A stretch of DNA of 56,296 nt from Bifidobacterium catulorum (GCF_003129925.1 NZ_QFFN01000014.1:1-56296), one strand, 5' to 3'. Shown: positions 24,326 through 32,842, counted from the stretch's first letter. A program made the numbers and translations. The notes: a model not told the origin generated them from the sequence alone.

Positions 24326-25246
24326 ATGGCGCTCGACACGATCGCCGACGCCACGCCGCTCGCACTCAGCGTGAACGGCGTCGGCAAACGGTACGACACC
24401 GGCTTCCGGCTCGACGACATCACGTTCGACCTGCCCGCCGGATACATCATGGGTCTCATCGGACCCAACGGCGCGGGCAAGTCCACGCTCATCAGACTGA
24501 TCCTCAACATGGTACGGCGCGACGCCGGCTCCATCGAGGTGTTCGGGCTCGACAACATCAAGGACGAGGAACGCGTCAAGGAACAGCTCGGCGTCGTCTT
24601 CGACTCCAGCTATTTCGTCGACGTGTGGACCGTCAACAAGGTGGAGCATGCCGTGCGCGGACTGTATTCCACATGGAATCACCGGTTGTTCGGCGATTAT
24701 CTGCGTCGTTTCGGGCTCGACCGGCGCAAGAAGGTCAAGGAGCTCTCGCGCGGCATGCTGATGAAGCTCATGCTCGCCGTGGCCCTCAGCCACGACGCCC
24801 GGCTGCTCATCCTCGACGAGCCGACCAGCGGCCTCGACGTGCTCGCCCGTGACGAGCTCATGGACATCCTCCACGAATACATCGAGGACGGCGAACACAC
24901 CGTGCTGTTCAGCACGCACATCACATCCGACCTGGAGAACGCCGCCGACTTCATCACCTACATTACCCGCGGGCGGCTGTACTTCACAGGCCCGAAGGAC
25001 GAGTTCCTCGACGCGTTCCGCGTGGTCAAGGGCGGGCTCGGCGACCTTGACGAGTCGCTGCGGGAACGTGCCGTTGGCATCCACCGGTATGAAACGGGAT
25101 TCGATGCGTTGCAGCGGGTGGAGGATATCCGCGACCTGCGCGGGGCAAGGCAGTCTCGGCTGCTGGTGGAGCCGGCCAGCATCGACGAGATCATCCGGCT
25201 GACGAACGTGAAGGACGGCGACAAAGGAAAGGGGAACACGCGATGA
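24326..25246 (+). CDS. ABC transporter ATP-binding protein (YtrB-like)
   Basis: 306 aa. Walker A GPNGAGKST (~48-56); the signature region reads VKELSRGMLMKL (LSRGM in place of LSGGQ, common in this subfamily); Walker B LLILDEPTSGLD, then the H-loop FSTHI. The C-terminal ~75 residues form a further regulatory segment. Start ATG 24326 has AAAGG 6 nt upstream; in-frame ATGs at 24305 and just upstream are less well placed. It overlaps the permease gene by ATGA. With the GntR regulator it resembles the ytr antibiotic-stress systems; substrate unknown. Confidence 0.88.
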   Translation: MALDTIADATPLALSVNGVGKRYDTGFRLDDITFDLPAGYIMGLIGPNGAGKSTLIRLILNMVRRDAGSIEVFGLDNIKDEERVKEQLGVVFDSSYFVDVWTVNKVEHAVRGLYSTWNHRLFGDYLRRFGLDRRKKVKELSRGMLMKLMLAVALSHDARLLILDEPTSGLDVLARDELMDILHEYIEDGEHTVLFSTHITSDLENAADFITYITRGRLYFTGPKDEFLDAFRVVKGGLGDLDESLRERAVGIHRYETGFDALQRVEDIRDLRGARQSRLLVEPASIDEIIRLTNVKDGDKGKGNTR

Positions 25247-25956
25247 ACTCGGTGATCAGATCCATGCGCGTGGACTGGGCGCGCATGACCAGCGCAGGGT
25301 ACGGCATGATCGCCGGCTACGTGTTGTCGATGCCGATACTGATGGCGGTGCTGACGCTCGTCTTGAGCGGCGACGATACCGTTGCGGTGATCCTCTGGCT
25401 GTACAAGTACCTTGCCGGCCTGAACCTGATGATGTACGTGAGCTTCATGACCTTCCCCTCCGTGTATCAGGATATGGGCAACAATGCGGATATGAACGGG
25501 CTGATGCCGGTGTCCCGTCGCAATCAGGTGCTGGGACGGTACGCGTATCTGCTGCTCTTCGGCGTGGTGTTCGTGGTGACCACGGCCCTCACGTATCCGC
25601 TGGCCTTCGCCGTCGCCGGTCGGCTGGGGTCCATGGGCGCCCTGCCGTGGGGGATGCTGGCCGCACTGCTGTTCGCATACGTGGTGCTCGCCGCCATCGT
25701 GCTTACGCTCGTCTATCGATTCAAGTCGCAGACGCTCCTGTACGTCGTGGTCTTCGCCGGTTCCGGACTGGTGCTGTGCGGATTCGTCCTTGCGGCGCGG
25801 TTTTCCGAGCAGGTACAGATGGTCATGGGGTGGCTCGGCTCCCACGTGTTCTCGTCGGTCTGGATCACCGGCGTGCTGGGCGTGGTCATCGCCGCGGTCG
25901 TGCTTGCGGGTTCGTATCTGCTGTCGGTGAGACTGTACGAGCGCAAGGAGATGTAG
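25243..25956 (+). CDS. ABC-2-type transporter membrane protein
   Basis: 237 aa with about six predicted membrane helices (for example YGMIAGYVLSMPILMAVLTL, YAYLLLFGVVFVVTTALTYP and a terminal ITGVLGVVIAAVVLAGSYLL). It contains the PVSRRNQVLGRY amphipathic segment common to ABC-2 permeases paired with YtrB-like ATPases. The ATG overlaps the ATPase stop (ATGA). Ends before a strong bidirectional hairpin. Confidence 0.85.
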   Translation: MNSVIRSMRVDWARMTSAGYGMIAGYVLSMPILMAVLTLVLSGDDTVAVILWLYKYLAGLNLMMYVSFMTFPSVYQDMGNNADMNGLMPVSRRNQVLGRYAYLLLFGVVFVVTTALTYPLAFAVAGRLGSMGALPWGMLAALLFAYVVLAAIVLTLVYRFKSQTLLYVVVFAGSGLVLCGFVLAARFSEQVQMVMGWLGSHVFSSVWITGVLGVVIAAVVLAGSYLLSVRLYERKEM

Positions 25957-25970
25957 GTTCGTTCCATATG

Positions 25971-26011
25971 AACGGCCGGTGAGTTCCCATAGTGGGTTCT
26001 CACCGGCCGTT
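25971..26011. terminator. Bidirectional terminator
   Basis: A 13-bp perfect stem (AACGGCCGGTGAG / CTCACCGGCCGTT) with a 15-nt loop, then TTCGTTCC. It separates the convergent ABC operon and sucrose hydrolase gene. Two copies of CCTTCTAATCCGTG follow at about 26030-26058. Confidence 0.75.
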
Positions 26012-26067
26012 TCGTTCCCTTGACTGTTCCTTCTAATCCGTGTTCCTTCTAATCCGTGGAATGCGGA

Positions 26068-27642
26068 CTATTCCAGTCCGATGGACCTCAGATGATGCGT
26101 GGTCAGGGCGGTGACGTTGAGATCGCCGGATTCGGCGGCGAGTCTGATCGCGCGCGGGCCTTCGGCCGCATAGCTGTAGGAGCTGAGCACCTGATGGCCG
26201 TCGTTCACGTAGACCTCCACGGAGCCGCGGTCCACGAACACGCGCAGCTTGAGTTCATCGGCCTCCAGCTCGGCACGGTCGAGCGGCGCCATGCGGTAGC
26301 CGCGGTCGCCGTATTTGTTGGCCTGACGGTCCACGACCACGCCGCCGAGCTGGTCGTCGTAGGCGATGTACGTGTAGGAGCCGTCCTCGGTGGCGTGCAC
26401 CTTCAGTCCCGCACGCTCGGCGGTGGTGTGCCTCAGATCGATGGTCATCTCGATCTCGACGGCTTCGGCGTCGTCCATCACCGTGCGTTCGGTGCCGGAC
26501 TTGACCTCAAGGGCGCCGATCTCGTCGGTGTCCTCGCGCAGGCCGGCCATCTCGGCCGCCGGAGCGGTGTGCACGTCGCCGTCGTCGCCGAGGAACACCT
26601 CGCGCGGCAGCGTCAGCTGTCCGCACCAGCCGTCTTCCTGCATCGGGATCGGGTCGACGAACGGGCTGAGCCAGCCGTACATGATCTGCCGGCCGTCGGT
26701 GTTGTCGGCGGTGTCGCCGGGCACGGTGTTGAACGACTGCGGCGCATAGAAGTTGTGTCCGCAGTCCCACAGGCGGAAGTCGGTCTCGGGCTTGAACTCG
26801 CCGCCAGGCTCCCACGTGCCGATCATGTATCCGGCGTTGTTGGCGTTGCGGTTCATGAAGCCGCTCGGCTTCGAGCCCATGGCGGAGAAGCCGATGACCC
26901 ACTTCTCGTTGCCGTCCTTGTCGGTTACGGGGAAGAAGTCGGGGCATTCGAGCATGAACACGTCCGGGTCCGGGTGCTCGAAGAGCACGGTCCTGAACGT
27001 CCATTCGACCATGTCCTCGGAGGTGTAAAGCCACATCTGGCCGCGCTTCTCGGCGGAGGAGACGCCGAAGGTCATGTACCACACGCCGTTGGTCTTCCAC
27101 ACCTTCGGGTCGCGGAAGTGGGAGTTCACCTTCTCGCGGGGGCAGTCGACGACGACGCCCTTCTTCTCGACCGTGTTGAGGGTGTCGTCGGTCGGTTCGG
27201 CGAGCATCTGCACCTGCCATTCGCCGTCGGAGCCGTCCACGCCGTTGGCCCAGCGGTGGCCGGTGTAGTAGAAGCGCGCGTGGCCGTCGTCGTCGATCAC
27301 GGCGGAGCCGGAGAACACGCCGTCCTTCTCCTCCTCAAGGCTGGGGGCGAAGGTGATGGGTTCGCGGCGCCACGTGACCATGTCGTCGCTGGAGACATGG
27401 CCCCAGTGGCAGGAGCCCCATCGGGTGCCGTACGGATGCAGCTGGTAGTAGACGTGCCAGCGGCCCTTGTGGAAGCACAGGCCGTTGGGGTCGTTGATCC
27501 AACCGCCGTCGGACGCGATGTGGAATTTCGGGTACCAGCGGTCGTTGCGCGAGGCCGCCAGCTTGGCGACTCCGGCCTCGGCCTTGGCGAGTTCCTCGCC
27601 GTGGTCCTTGATGGGGGAGTAGGTGGGTGTGAAGTCACTCAT
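26068..27642 (-). CDS. cscA: GH32 beta-fructofuranosidase / sucrose(-phosphate) hydrolase
   Basis: 524 aa cytoplasmic glycoside hydrolase splitting sucrose or short fructo-oligosaccharides. GH32 active-site motifs: GGWINDPNG (nucleophile Asp), FRDPKVW (transition-state Asp) and ECPDFF (acid/base Glu); a C-terminal beta-sandwich ends with an FVDRGSVEVYVNDG segment. No signal peptide. Ribosome site AAAGGA lies ~10 nt before ATG 27642. Last gene of a regulator-permease-hydrolase locus; its neighbours support an imported, unphosphorylated sugar as substrate. Confidence 0.94.
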   Translation of the reverse strand: MSDFTPTYSPIKDHGEELAKAEAGVAKLAASRNDRWYPKFHIASDGGWINDPNGLCFHKGRWHVYYQLHPYGTRWGSCHWGHVSSDDMVTWRREPITFAPSLEEEKDGVFSGSAVIDDDGHARFYYTGHRWANGVDGSDGEWQVQMLAEPTDDTLNTVEKKGVVVDCPREKVNSHFRDPKVWKTNGVWYMTFGVSSAEKRGQMWLYTSEDMVEWTFRTVLFEHPDPDVFMLECPDFFPVTDKDGNEKWVIGFSAMGSKPSGFMNRNANNAGYMIGTWEPGGEFKPETDFRLWDCGHNFYAPQSFNTVPGDTADNTDGRQIMYGWLSPFVDPIPMQEDGWCGQLTLPREVFLGDDGDVHTAPAAEMAGLREDTDEIGALEVKSGTERTVMDDAEAVEIEMTIDLRHTTAERAGLKVHATEDGSYTYIAYDDQLGGVVVDRQANKYGDRGYRMAPLDRAELEADELKLRVFVDRGSVEVYVNDGHQVLSSYSYAAEGPRAIRLAAESGDLNVTALTTHHLRSIGLE

Positions 27643-27697
27643 CGTCGAATGGTCCTTTCTTGTTTGCGGGTTGGGTTTGCGCTCTGCTATGGAAGTG

Positions 27698-27746
27698 GGC
27701 TCCCCTCAGTCCGCTACGCGGACAGCTCCCCTCAAGGAGGGGAGCC
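27698..27746. repeat. Intergenic hairpin repeat between permease and hydrolase genes
   Basis: GGCTCCCCTC (27698-27707) can pair with GAGGGGAGCC (27737-27746), enclosing the hairpin GTCCGC-TAC-GCGGAC (27709-27723). CTCCCCT (27726-27732) can instead pair with AGGGGAG (27738-27744), so two alternative folds exist. I recall similar elements as dispersed repeats in bifidobacterial genomes. It may modulate readthrough from permease to hydrolase. Confidence 0.6.
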
Positions 27747-27767
27747 GAGGGTATGCCGCGGGAGGGC

Positions 27768-29111
27768 TTACTTGGCCTCGGAGGCCTTGGCCGCTTCCAT
27801 CTCACGAAGTTGCCTGTCGGTGTAGAACGGGTCGCCGCCGACCTCCTGGTCGTCGCGCTTGATGACGAAGATGCCGTAGATCAGCGCCGCGAGCACGATT
27901 GCGGAGATGACCCAGAAGGTCACGCGGGAGCCCATGTCGTTGTTCGGCATGATGGCCGACATCTTGTCGTGGAAGGCGCCCAGTGGCGTGGAGAAGATGA
28001 CCTGGCCGACCTGCGAGGCGATCTGGAATCCCACCATGTACAGCGTGGCGGAGAGCTTGGTGTCGAAGTGCAGGGTGAAGTAGCGGAACGCCGGCAGGCA
28101 GAACAGCGGAACCTCGATGGAGTGGAACAGCTTGACGATGGACACGGTGACCGGGTCGTGGAACACGCCGCACAGGCCGATGCGCAGGAACATCACGGTG
28201 GCGCCGAGCAGCAGGGCGTTGCGCACGCCGACCTTCCTCATGATGATCGGCACGACGCCCATCATGGCGGATTCGAGGAACACCTGGAAGCCGTTGAGTG
28301 TGCCGTAGGTGGCGTTGCCGATGGCCTCGGTGGGGAAGAGGTTGGCGTAGTAGGTGGGGAACATCTGCTGGTCGAACACGGTGTAGAAGGTGTTGGTCAG
28401 CAGCATGAAGACGATGAGCACCCACAGGGTTGGCATCTTGAGCACCGCCACCATCTCCTTGAAGGAGGGGTTGGTGGGCTCGGCGTTCGGGTCGGATTCC
28501 TTCTTCAGTTCGTCCTTCTGCTCGCTCGGCACCCAGAAGGCGTAGACGAGCAGCATGCACACGCCGAAGGCGGAGCCGACCCAGAAGTTGATGAGCGGGT
28601 TGATGTTGAACAGGAAGCCTGCACACAGCGCGACGATGGCGTAGCCGAAGGAGCCCCAGGCACGGGACTGGCCGTATTCGAAGCCGAACTTACGGGAATA
28701 GCGTTCGGTGACGGCCTCGAACAGCGAGCAGCCGGACATGAAGCCCGCGGAGAGCACGATGGATCCGAGGAACGAGCCGATGTAGCGGGTGGTGCCGCCG
28801 GCGAGGATCATCGGCGCGTAGACGAACTGCACGAACGGGCCGACGAGCGCGGCGACGAGGGAGACGAAGATCACCAGCTTGCGCTTGATGCCGAGCTGGT
28901 CCTGGATGGCGCCATACACGAACATGATGACGAGTGTGGCCAGCGAGTTGATGGAGTAGATGGTGCCGACCTCGGCGTTGGTGAGCCCCACGCCGGAGAT
29001 GAGCCAGCGCTGGAAGAACGACCACCAGATGCCCCAGGAGCAGAAGAACAGAAAGATGCCGAAGGAGCTTTGCAGGTATGAGGGGTTCCGCCAGACCTTG
29101 TTGCTTGCCAT
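27768..29111 (-). CDS. cscB: LacY/CscB-type sucrose (oligosaccharide):H+ symporter
   Basis: 447 aa major facilitator with 12 predicted helices, of the oligosaccharide:H+ symporter (LacY/CscB/RafB) family. The N-terminal signature is SFGIFLFFCSWGIWWSFFQRW; a GQSRAWGSFGYAIVAL segment in the fifth helix and a basic central loop with PSEQKDELKKES divide the two halves. Ribosome site AAAAGGA lies 7 nt before ATG 29111. Transcribed from the promoter at 29333-29361; cscA follows after a repeat-containing ~125-bp gap. Confidence 0.92.
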   Translation of the reverse strand: MASNKVWRNPSYLQSSFGIFLFFCSWGIWWSFFQRWLISGVGLTNAEVGTIYSINSLATLVIMFVYGAIQDQLGIKRKLVIFVSLVAALVGPFVQFVYAPMILAGGTTRYIGSFLGSIVLSAGFMSGCSLFEAVTERYSRKFGFEYGQSRAWGSFGYAIVALCAGFLFNINPLINFWVGSAFGVCMLLVYAFWVPSEQKDELKKESDPNAEPTNPSFKEMVAVLKMPTLWVLIVFMLLTNTFYTVFDQQMFPTYYANLFPTEAIGNATYGTLNGFQVFLESAMMGVVPIIMRKVGVRNALLLGATVMFLRIGLCGVFHDPVTVSIVKLFHSIEVPLFCLPAFRYFTLHFDTKLSATLYMVGFQIASQVGQVIFSTPLGAFHDKMSAIMPNNDMGSRVTFWVISAIVLAALIYGIFVIKRDDQEVGGDPFYTDRQLREMEAAKASEAK

Positions 29112-29215
29112 GTCGATTCCTTTTCTCTCATGGTGTTTCCGACTTGGATCTTGGATTCGCAGCTTTGCGGTTGTGGTTCATTCGCGACCACGCCTGCCGG
29201 GGCTTCGTGGCGTTC

Positions 29216-29293
29216 TGATTGCATCTATTGATTGCGTCTATTGGTTGTGTCGACTGATTGCATCGACTGGCTGCGTCGATTGGCTGTGCCGAA
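29216..29293. repeat. 13-bp tandem repeat, six imperfect copies
   Basis: Six head-to-tail units, beginning TGATTGCATCTAT, TGATTGCGTCTAT, TGGTTGTGTCGAC, TGATTGCATCGAC, TGGCTGCGTCGAT and TGGCTGTGCCGAA, exactly 13 bp each. They lie in the leader between the sucrose promoter and cscB. Confidence 0.9.
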
Positions 29294-29325
29294 TCATATC
29301 GCCATGCCCCGTTGCCGTGGTCTTG

Positions 29326-29371
29326 GTTAACGATATTAACAATGGAATGACATTTCGTCAAACGATTGACG
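29326..29371 (-). promoter_or_regulatory. Sucrose permease promoter with two LacI-type operator palindromes
   Basis: Reading the minus strand: -35 TTGACG (29361-29356), 17-bp spacer, -10 TAATAT (29338-29333). The -35 lies within palindrome CGTCAAACGATTGACG (29356-29371). The -10 lies within palindrome GTTAACGATATTAAC (29326-29340). Both have the central-CG look of LacI-family sites, so the adjacent LacI regulator is the natural candidate repressor. Confidence 0.65.
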
Positions 29372-29535
29372 TCATGATTGACAACACCATGGCGGGAAGG
29401 TTGGTATTCGTGGGAAAACGACGGTGGAAAAGCGGGTATCGCCGGCGTGTCGCCGGGGGTGGGGTGAGTCGCCCCGTCAGATGTGAAGACAGGTGCGGTC
29501 CCTCGCCGGGGCCGCACCCGGATGTCCGCCGTGGA

Positions 29536-30582
29536 CTATCGACGGACCGATTCCTTGTCGATCAGCGTGCAGTGGATGCGTGCCGCATTGCCGTCCAACG
29601 GCGGGATGGGGGAGCGGGTCTCGGGCAGCGGCAACCCGCCGAGGGAACGATGCTCGATGAGGGAGACGAGCTTGAGCGTGCTCCAATATCCCATCTCATA
29701 GTGCGGCAGGTCCACGGTGGTCAGCCGTGGGGCGAGCGTCTCCGCGAAGATCCGGTGGTTGTCCACGCCCACGACGCTGACGTCGCGGGCGACGACGAGG
29801 CCACGCCGTGCCGCGGCCTCGTAGACGTACCATGCGCGTGCGTCGTTGAAGCAGAAGAACCCGTCGGGATGTCTCTCGTCGAACAGCCTTTCGACGACGT
29901 CGAGCGCGGGCTGGTTGAAGGTCGTGCCGACCTCAAGGCCGGGGTCGAAGCGGCGCCCGGCCTCCTGCAGCGCCCGGCGGTACCCGGCGCGCCGTCCGGT
30001 ATCGGCGGCGTAGGTCCGGTCGTTGGCGCCGATGTAGGCGATGCTCCGGCAGCCGGCGCGGATGAGATGGCGTGTGGCGTCGTATCCGATGGACTCCTCG
30101 TCGGGGACTATGGACGGTGCGCGCCCGTCCGCGTCGCTGCCATCCAGCAGCACCGTGGGAAGCGGCTTCACCCCCTCGGGCAGCGTCGTGCGCTGGTTGA
30201 ACATGCGGGCGTAGATGAAGCCGTCCACCCCGTATTGCCTGAGCGTGCTGATCTCATGGTCCTCAAGTTCGGCGTCGCCGTTCGTGTTGACGGTCAGCAG
30301 CATGTACCCCAACGAGCGGGCGGCGTCCTGGGCCCCCAGGATCAGACGCCCGGCATACGGCGTGGTTGCGATCTCGTCGCTGACGAAGCCGAGGATGCGC
30401 GTCTTGCTGGTCCGCAGGCTCCGCGCGAGCGGATTCGGCTTATATCCCAGAGTCTCCGCCGTTTTTCGCACTTTTTTGGCCACGGTGGGTTTCACTCGCC
30501 CGACGTCCCTGTTGTTCAATACCAACGACACCGTCGAGATTGATACCCCCGTGCGTTCGGCGATCTCCTTCATCGTTGTCAT
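29536..30582 (-). CDS. LacI-family regulator of the sucrose locus
   Basis: 348 aa. N-terminal helix-turn-helix MTTMKEIAERTGVSISTVSLVLNN-type sequence and hinge KPNPLARSLRTSKT (~45-60), then a periplasmic-binding-like sugar domain (GFIYARMF, DEESIGYDATRHL, AYIGA, DGFFCFND, VVGVDNH). Start ATG 30582 is preferred: TAACGT (minus strand 30595-30590) precedes it by 7 nt with no ribosome site, and it yields the classical LacI N-terminus; GTG 30588 is the alternative. The -10 sits inside CGTTAACG (30591-30598), suggesting autorepression. Effector inferred as sucrose or a hydrolysis product from the neighbours. Confidence 0.88.
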   Translation of the reverse strand: MTTMKEIAERTGVSISTVSLVLNNRDVGRVKPTVAKKVRKTAETLGYKPNPLARSLRTSKTRILGFVSDEIATTPYAGRLILGAQDAARSLGYMLLTVNTNGDAELEDHEISTLRQYGVDGFIYARMFNQRTTLPEGVKPLPTVLLDGSDADGRAPSIVPDEESIGYDATRHLIRAGCRSIAYIGANDRTYAADTGRRAGYRRALQEAGRRFDPGLEVGTTFNQPALDVVERLFDERHPDGFFCFNDARAWYVYEAAARRGLVVARDVSVVGVDNHRIFAETLAPRLTTVDLPHYEMGYWSTLKLVSLIEHRSLGGLPLPETRSPIPPLDGNAARIHCTLIDKESVRR

Positions 30583-30589
30583 AGGCACT

Positions 30590-30598
30590 ACGTTAACG
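30590..30598 (-). promoter_or_regulatory. Putative lacI-gene -10 box and operator
   Basis: CGTTAACG palindrome overlapping TAACGT, 7 nt before the regulator ATG. The GTTAACG core is shared with one sucrose-permease operator. Confidence 0.45.
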
Positions 30599-30622
30599 CT
30601 TTTCGCGCTGACCGCCCCATGT

Positions 30623-31720
30623 TTATCGCTTTTGCCTCAGGATTTCGTTCACCAGATCGACCTTTCCCTTCATCTGATGGTCGAATCCCGGACGCATGTC
30701 CATCTGCAGGCTCACCTGGGTCCGGTACCCGTGGTCATAGAGCACGAAGGCCGCGCGTTTGACCATGGCGAGCACGGCGTCGTAATCCCCCTCGATGTCG
30801 GTGCTCATGGCATGGGTGCTGTTGTCGAGACCGGAATCGCGGATGACGTCGATGACCTGCGCCACGTATTCGCTGAGCTCCTCGCCCACGCCGGTCGGCC
30901 AGATGGTCAGTTGGGCGAGCGTGTTGACATAGCGTTCGGCCGGGTTGTCCTCCCCGCGCGGCGTCGCCTGGGGGCGTGGCGCGTGCCCGTGACGTCCTTC
31001 CCCGCGCACGGACCTCCACGCCTCCACGAGCCGTTCCGTGGCGAGGCGCGGGTCGTCGGCTCCGGCGATGGCGGAGACCACGAACCATCCCGCCGCCTTC
31101 GTGCGGGCCAGCGGGGCGATGTCGGCGAGCTTCACGCCTCCGCCGACCACCACCGGATAGGCGCTGACCTCGCACAGGCGGGCGATCGCCGCGATGGATC
31201 CGGCGTCGTCGTCCGCCTTCTCGATGAGCGTGGCCTCGGGCTTGGTCCCGGTCGGATGGACGGCGCCTGCGCCGATGTAGTCCACCACGCCCGCGGGGAG
31301 CCCGTCGATGATGTCGAACAGCTCCGTGGTGTTGGCGGAAAGCCCGACGATGGCGTCGGGTCCGAGCAGCCGACGGCATGATTCGGCGGGCACATCGGTC
31401 TGGCCCACATGCACGCCGTCCACCTTGATGCCGAGCCCCCGGGCGGCGAGCACCGCGTCGAGCCGGTCGTCGATGAGCAGAGGCACCGTGTCGGACTTGC
31501 CCGCCTCGGCTATGACGTCGGCGATGTCCCTTGCCATGTCGATGATCTCTCCGGCGTCGGCGTGCTTGGCGCGCAGCTGGACGATGGTGGCGCCGCCGTC
31601 GAGCGCCTGACGGACCACCTCGGTCACCGGACGGCCGTTCGTGTCGTCGGGGCCGAGCACCAGATATGCGGAAAGGTCGAAGGAGTCGCGCATGGAGGCG
31701 TAGGGGAAACGGAAGGTCAT
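30623..31720 (-). CDS. thiE: Thiamine phosphate synthase fused to a thiamine-binding domain
   Basis: 365 aa two-domain protein. Residues ~1-230 are ThiE, joining HMP-PP and HET-P into thiamine phosphate: AYLVLGPDD, GATIVQLRAK, LLIDDRLDAVLAAR, DGVHVGQTD, GLSANT, DYIGAGAVHPTGTK and a phosphate-binding VVGGGVKLADI. Residues ~265-365 are an MTH1187/YkoF-like (DUF77) thiamine-binding domain: AQLTIWPTG, SGLDNSTHAMSTDIEGDYDAV and QVSLQMDMRPG. The linker is Arg/Gly/Pro rich. Ribosome site AAAAGGA lies 7 nt before ATG 31720, which overlaps the thiM stop by ATGA. Cotranscribed with thiM under the TPP riboswitch. The fused domain may sense or channel thiamine; that is inference. Confidence 0.9.
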   Translation of the reverse strand: MTFRFPYASMRDSFDLSAYLVLGPDDTNGRPVTEVVRQALDGGATIVQLRAKHADAGEIIDMARDIADVIAEAGKSDTVPLLIDDRLDAVLAARGLGIKVDGVHVGQTDVPAESCRRLLGPDAIVGLSANTTELFDIIDGLPAGVVDYIGAGAVHPTGTKPEATLIEKADDDAGSIAAIARLCEVSAYPVVVGGGVKLADIAPLARTKAAGWFVVSAIAGADDPRLATERLVEAWRSVRGEGRHGHAPRPQATPRGEDNPAERYVNTLAQLTIWPTGVGEELSEYVAQVIDVIRDSGLDNSTHAMSTDIEGDYDAVLAMVKRAAFVLYDHGYRTQVSLQMDMRPGFDHQMKGKVDLVNEILRQKR

Positions 31721-32604
31721 GACATGTCCTTTTCCATATAGATAGGGGACTGGGCGATCTCGTCCGCCGTGGTGTTCCACAGGGCGTCGAGGAAGGCGGT
31801 CTGGAACGAGCCGGGGCCGTTCGCCTCACGTTCGGCGCTGTCGGCGGCGCGGTTGTAGTGCAGCGCGGCGGAAACGGCCGCGGTCAACGGGTCCGTCACG
31901 CAGGCGTAGGTGGCGGTGACGCCGCCGAGGGAGCATCCCGCGCCGGTGATCTTGGTCATCCACCTGCTTCCCCCCGGAAGGCGGTAGTCGGCATCGCCGT
32001 CGGTCACCAGGTCCACCGCCCCGGACACCGAGACCACGCCGCCCGTGAACCGGGCCAGCGCGTGGGCCGCGGGGATGGCCTCGTCCACCTCGTCGCTGGC
32101 CTCCACGCCGGCCCTGCTGCGCGAGTCCGCGCCGTCGAGCCCCCAGATGCCGGCGAGGGCGATGGCCTCGGATGCGTTGCATCGGATGATGTCCGGGGGG
32201 GTGGCGGCGAAGGCGCGCAGGATGGCGCCGCGCAGTTCTCCCGCACCGGCGCCCACGGGGTCGAGGACCCAGGGCAGGCCGTGTTCGGCGGCGTCGCGCG
32301 CCGCGGCGGGGTATTCGGTGCGGAAAGGCTCCAGCAGGGTGCCCATGTTGATGTAGGTGGCCTTGGATGCGCCGTGGTCGAGCGCTGCGGCCTCCTCGCC
32401 GCTGTAGTGCATGGCGGCGGTGCCCCCGACGGCCAGCTGGGCGTTGGCGACGAGATTGATGGTGACGAAGTTGGTGAGCGACTGCGCCAGCGGCGTGGTG
32501 CGTCGCACGGCGTTCACCGCCGCGGCGACCGAGACGCGCAGCGGGGCGGCGATGCCGAGGTTGCGACGGGCCGCCGGGGCCGCGGATTGTGTTGCCGAAG
32601 TCAT
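31717..32604 (-). CDS. thiM: Hydroxyethylthiazole kinase
   Basis: 295 aa salvage kinase phosphorylating 4-methyl-5-(2-hydroxyethyl)thiazole. Motifs: PLAQSLTNFVTINLVANAQL, YINMGTL, WVLDPVGAGAG, CNASEAIALAG, VSVSGAVDLV and the catalytic TKITGAGCSLGG. About 20-25 residues longer than usual at both ends. Start ATG 32604 has GGGAGG 7 nt upstream; that site is the 3' end of the TPP riboswitch aptamer. First gene of a thiM-thiE operon, with ATGA overlap. Confidence 0.92.
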   Translation of the reverse strand: MTSATQSAAPAARRNLGIAAPLRVSVAAAVNAVRRTTPLAQSLTNFVTINLVANAQLAVGGTAAMHYSGEEAAALDHGASKATYINMGTLLEPFRTEYPAAARDAAEHGLPWVLDPVGAGAGELRGAILRAFAATPPDIIRCNASEAIALAGIWGLDGADSRSRAGVEASDEVDEAIPAAHALARFTGGVVSVSGAVDLVTDGDADYRLPGGSRWMTKITGAGCSLGGVTATYACVTDPLTAAVSAALHYNRAADSAEREANGPGSFQTAFLDALWNTTADEIAQSPIYMEKDMS

Positions 32605-32607
32605 CGA

Positions 32608-32702
32608 ATGCCTCCCTACGATGGTGTTAGCCAACAGGTTCCAAGGGTCAGGCCGCGGCCTTCTCAACCTTGCGGCTCGGGCCGCGTCGGTTCCCCTGGC
32701 AT
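32608..32702 (-). promoter_or_regulatory. TPP riboswitch controlling thiM-thiE
   Basis: On the minus strand the conserved THI-element blocks occur in order: CCAGGGGAACC, GGTTGAGAAGG, CTGACCCTTGGAACCTG, a TTGGCTAACACCA helix and CGTAGGGAGG. P1 is formed by ATGCC (32702-32698) and GGCAT (32612-32608). The ribosome site GGGAGG is at the P1/aptamer 3' edge, so TPP binding should hide it and block thiM translation initiation. Confidence 0.92.
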
Positions 32703-32842
32703 GATGGTTCCATAACGTATGCGGCGGCTAGGACAGTGGCGGCGTGCGCGGCCTCCGTCGCGGCGCGCGGTGTGTCAGTGCTGGGCGGTAGAGTCGTTGC
32801 CGACTATTTCGACATCGTTGACCCCTATATAGAAGGTGGATT

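Larger units (their letters stand above)
29112..29535. other. 424-bp control region upstream of the sucrose permease
   Basis: No gene is visible. From the permease outward it holds a six-copy 13-bp tandem repeat (29216-29293), a promoter with two overlapping palindromes (29326-29371) and GC-rich sequence up to the regulator stop at 29536. The untranslated leader from the promoter would be about 210 nt, long enough to include the tandem repeat. Confidence 0.6.

Noticed and set aside
29216-29293. CRISPR or iteron replication origin
   Set aside because: 13-bp units without spacers, in a sugar-gene leader; no replication initiator gene nearby.
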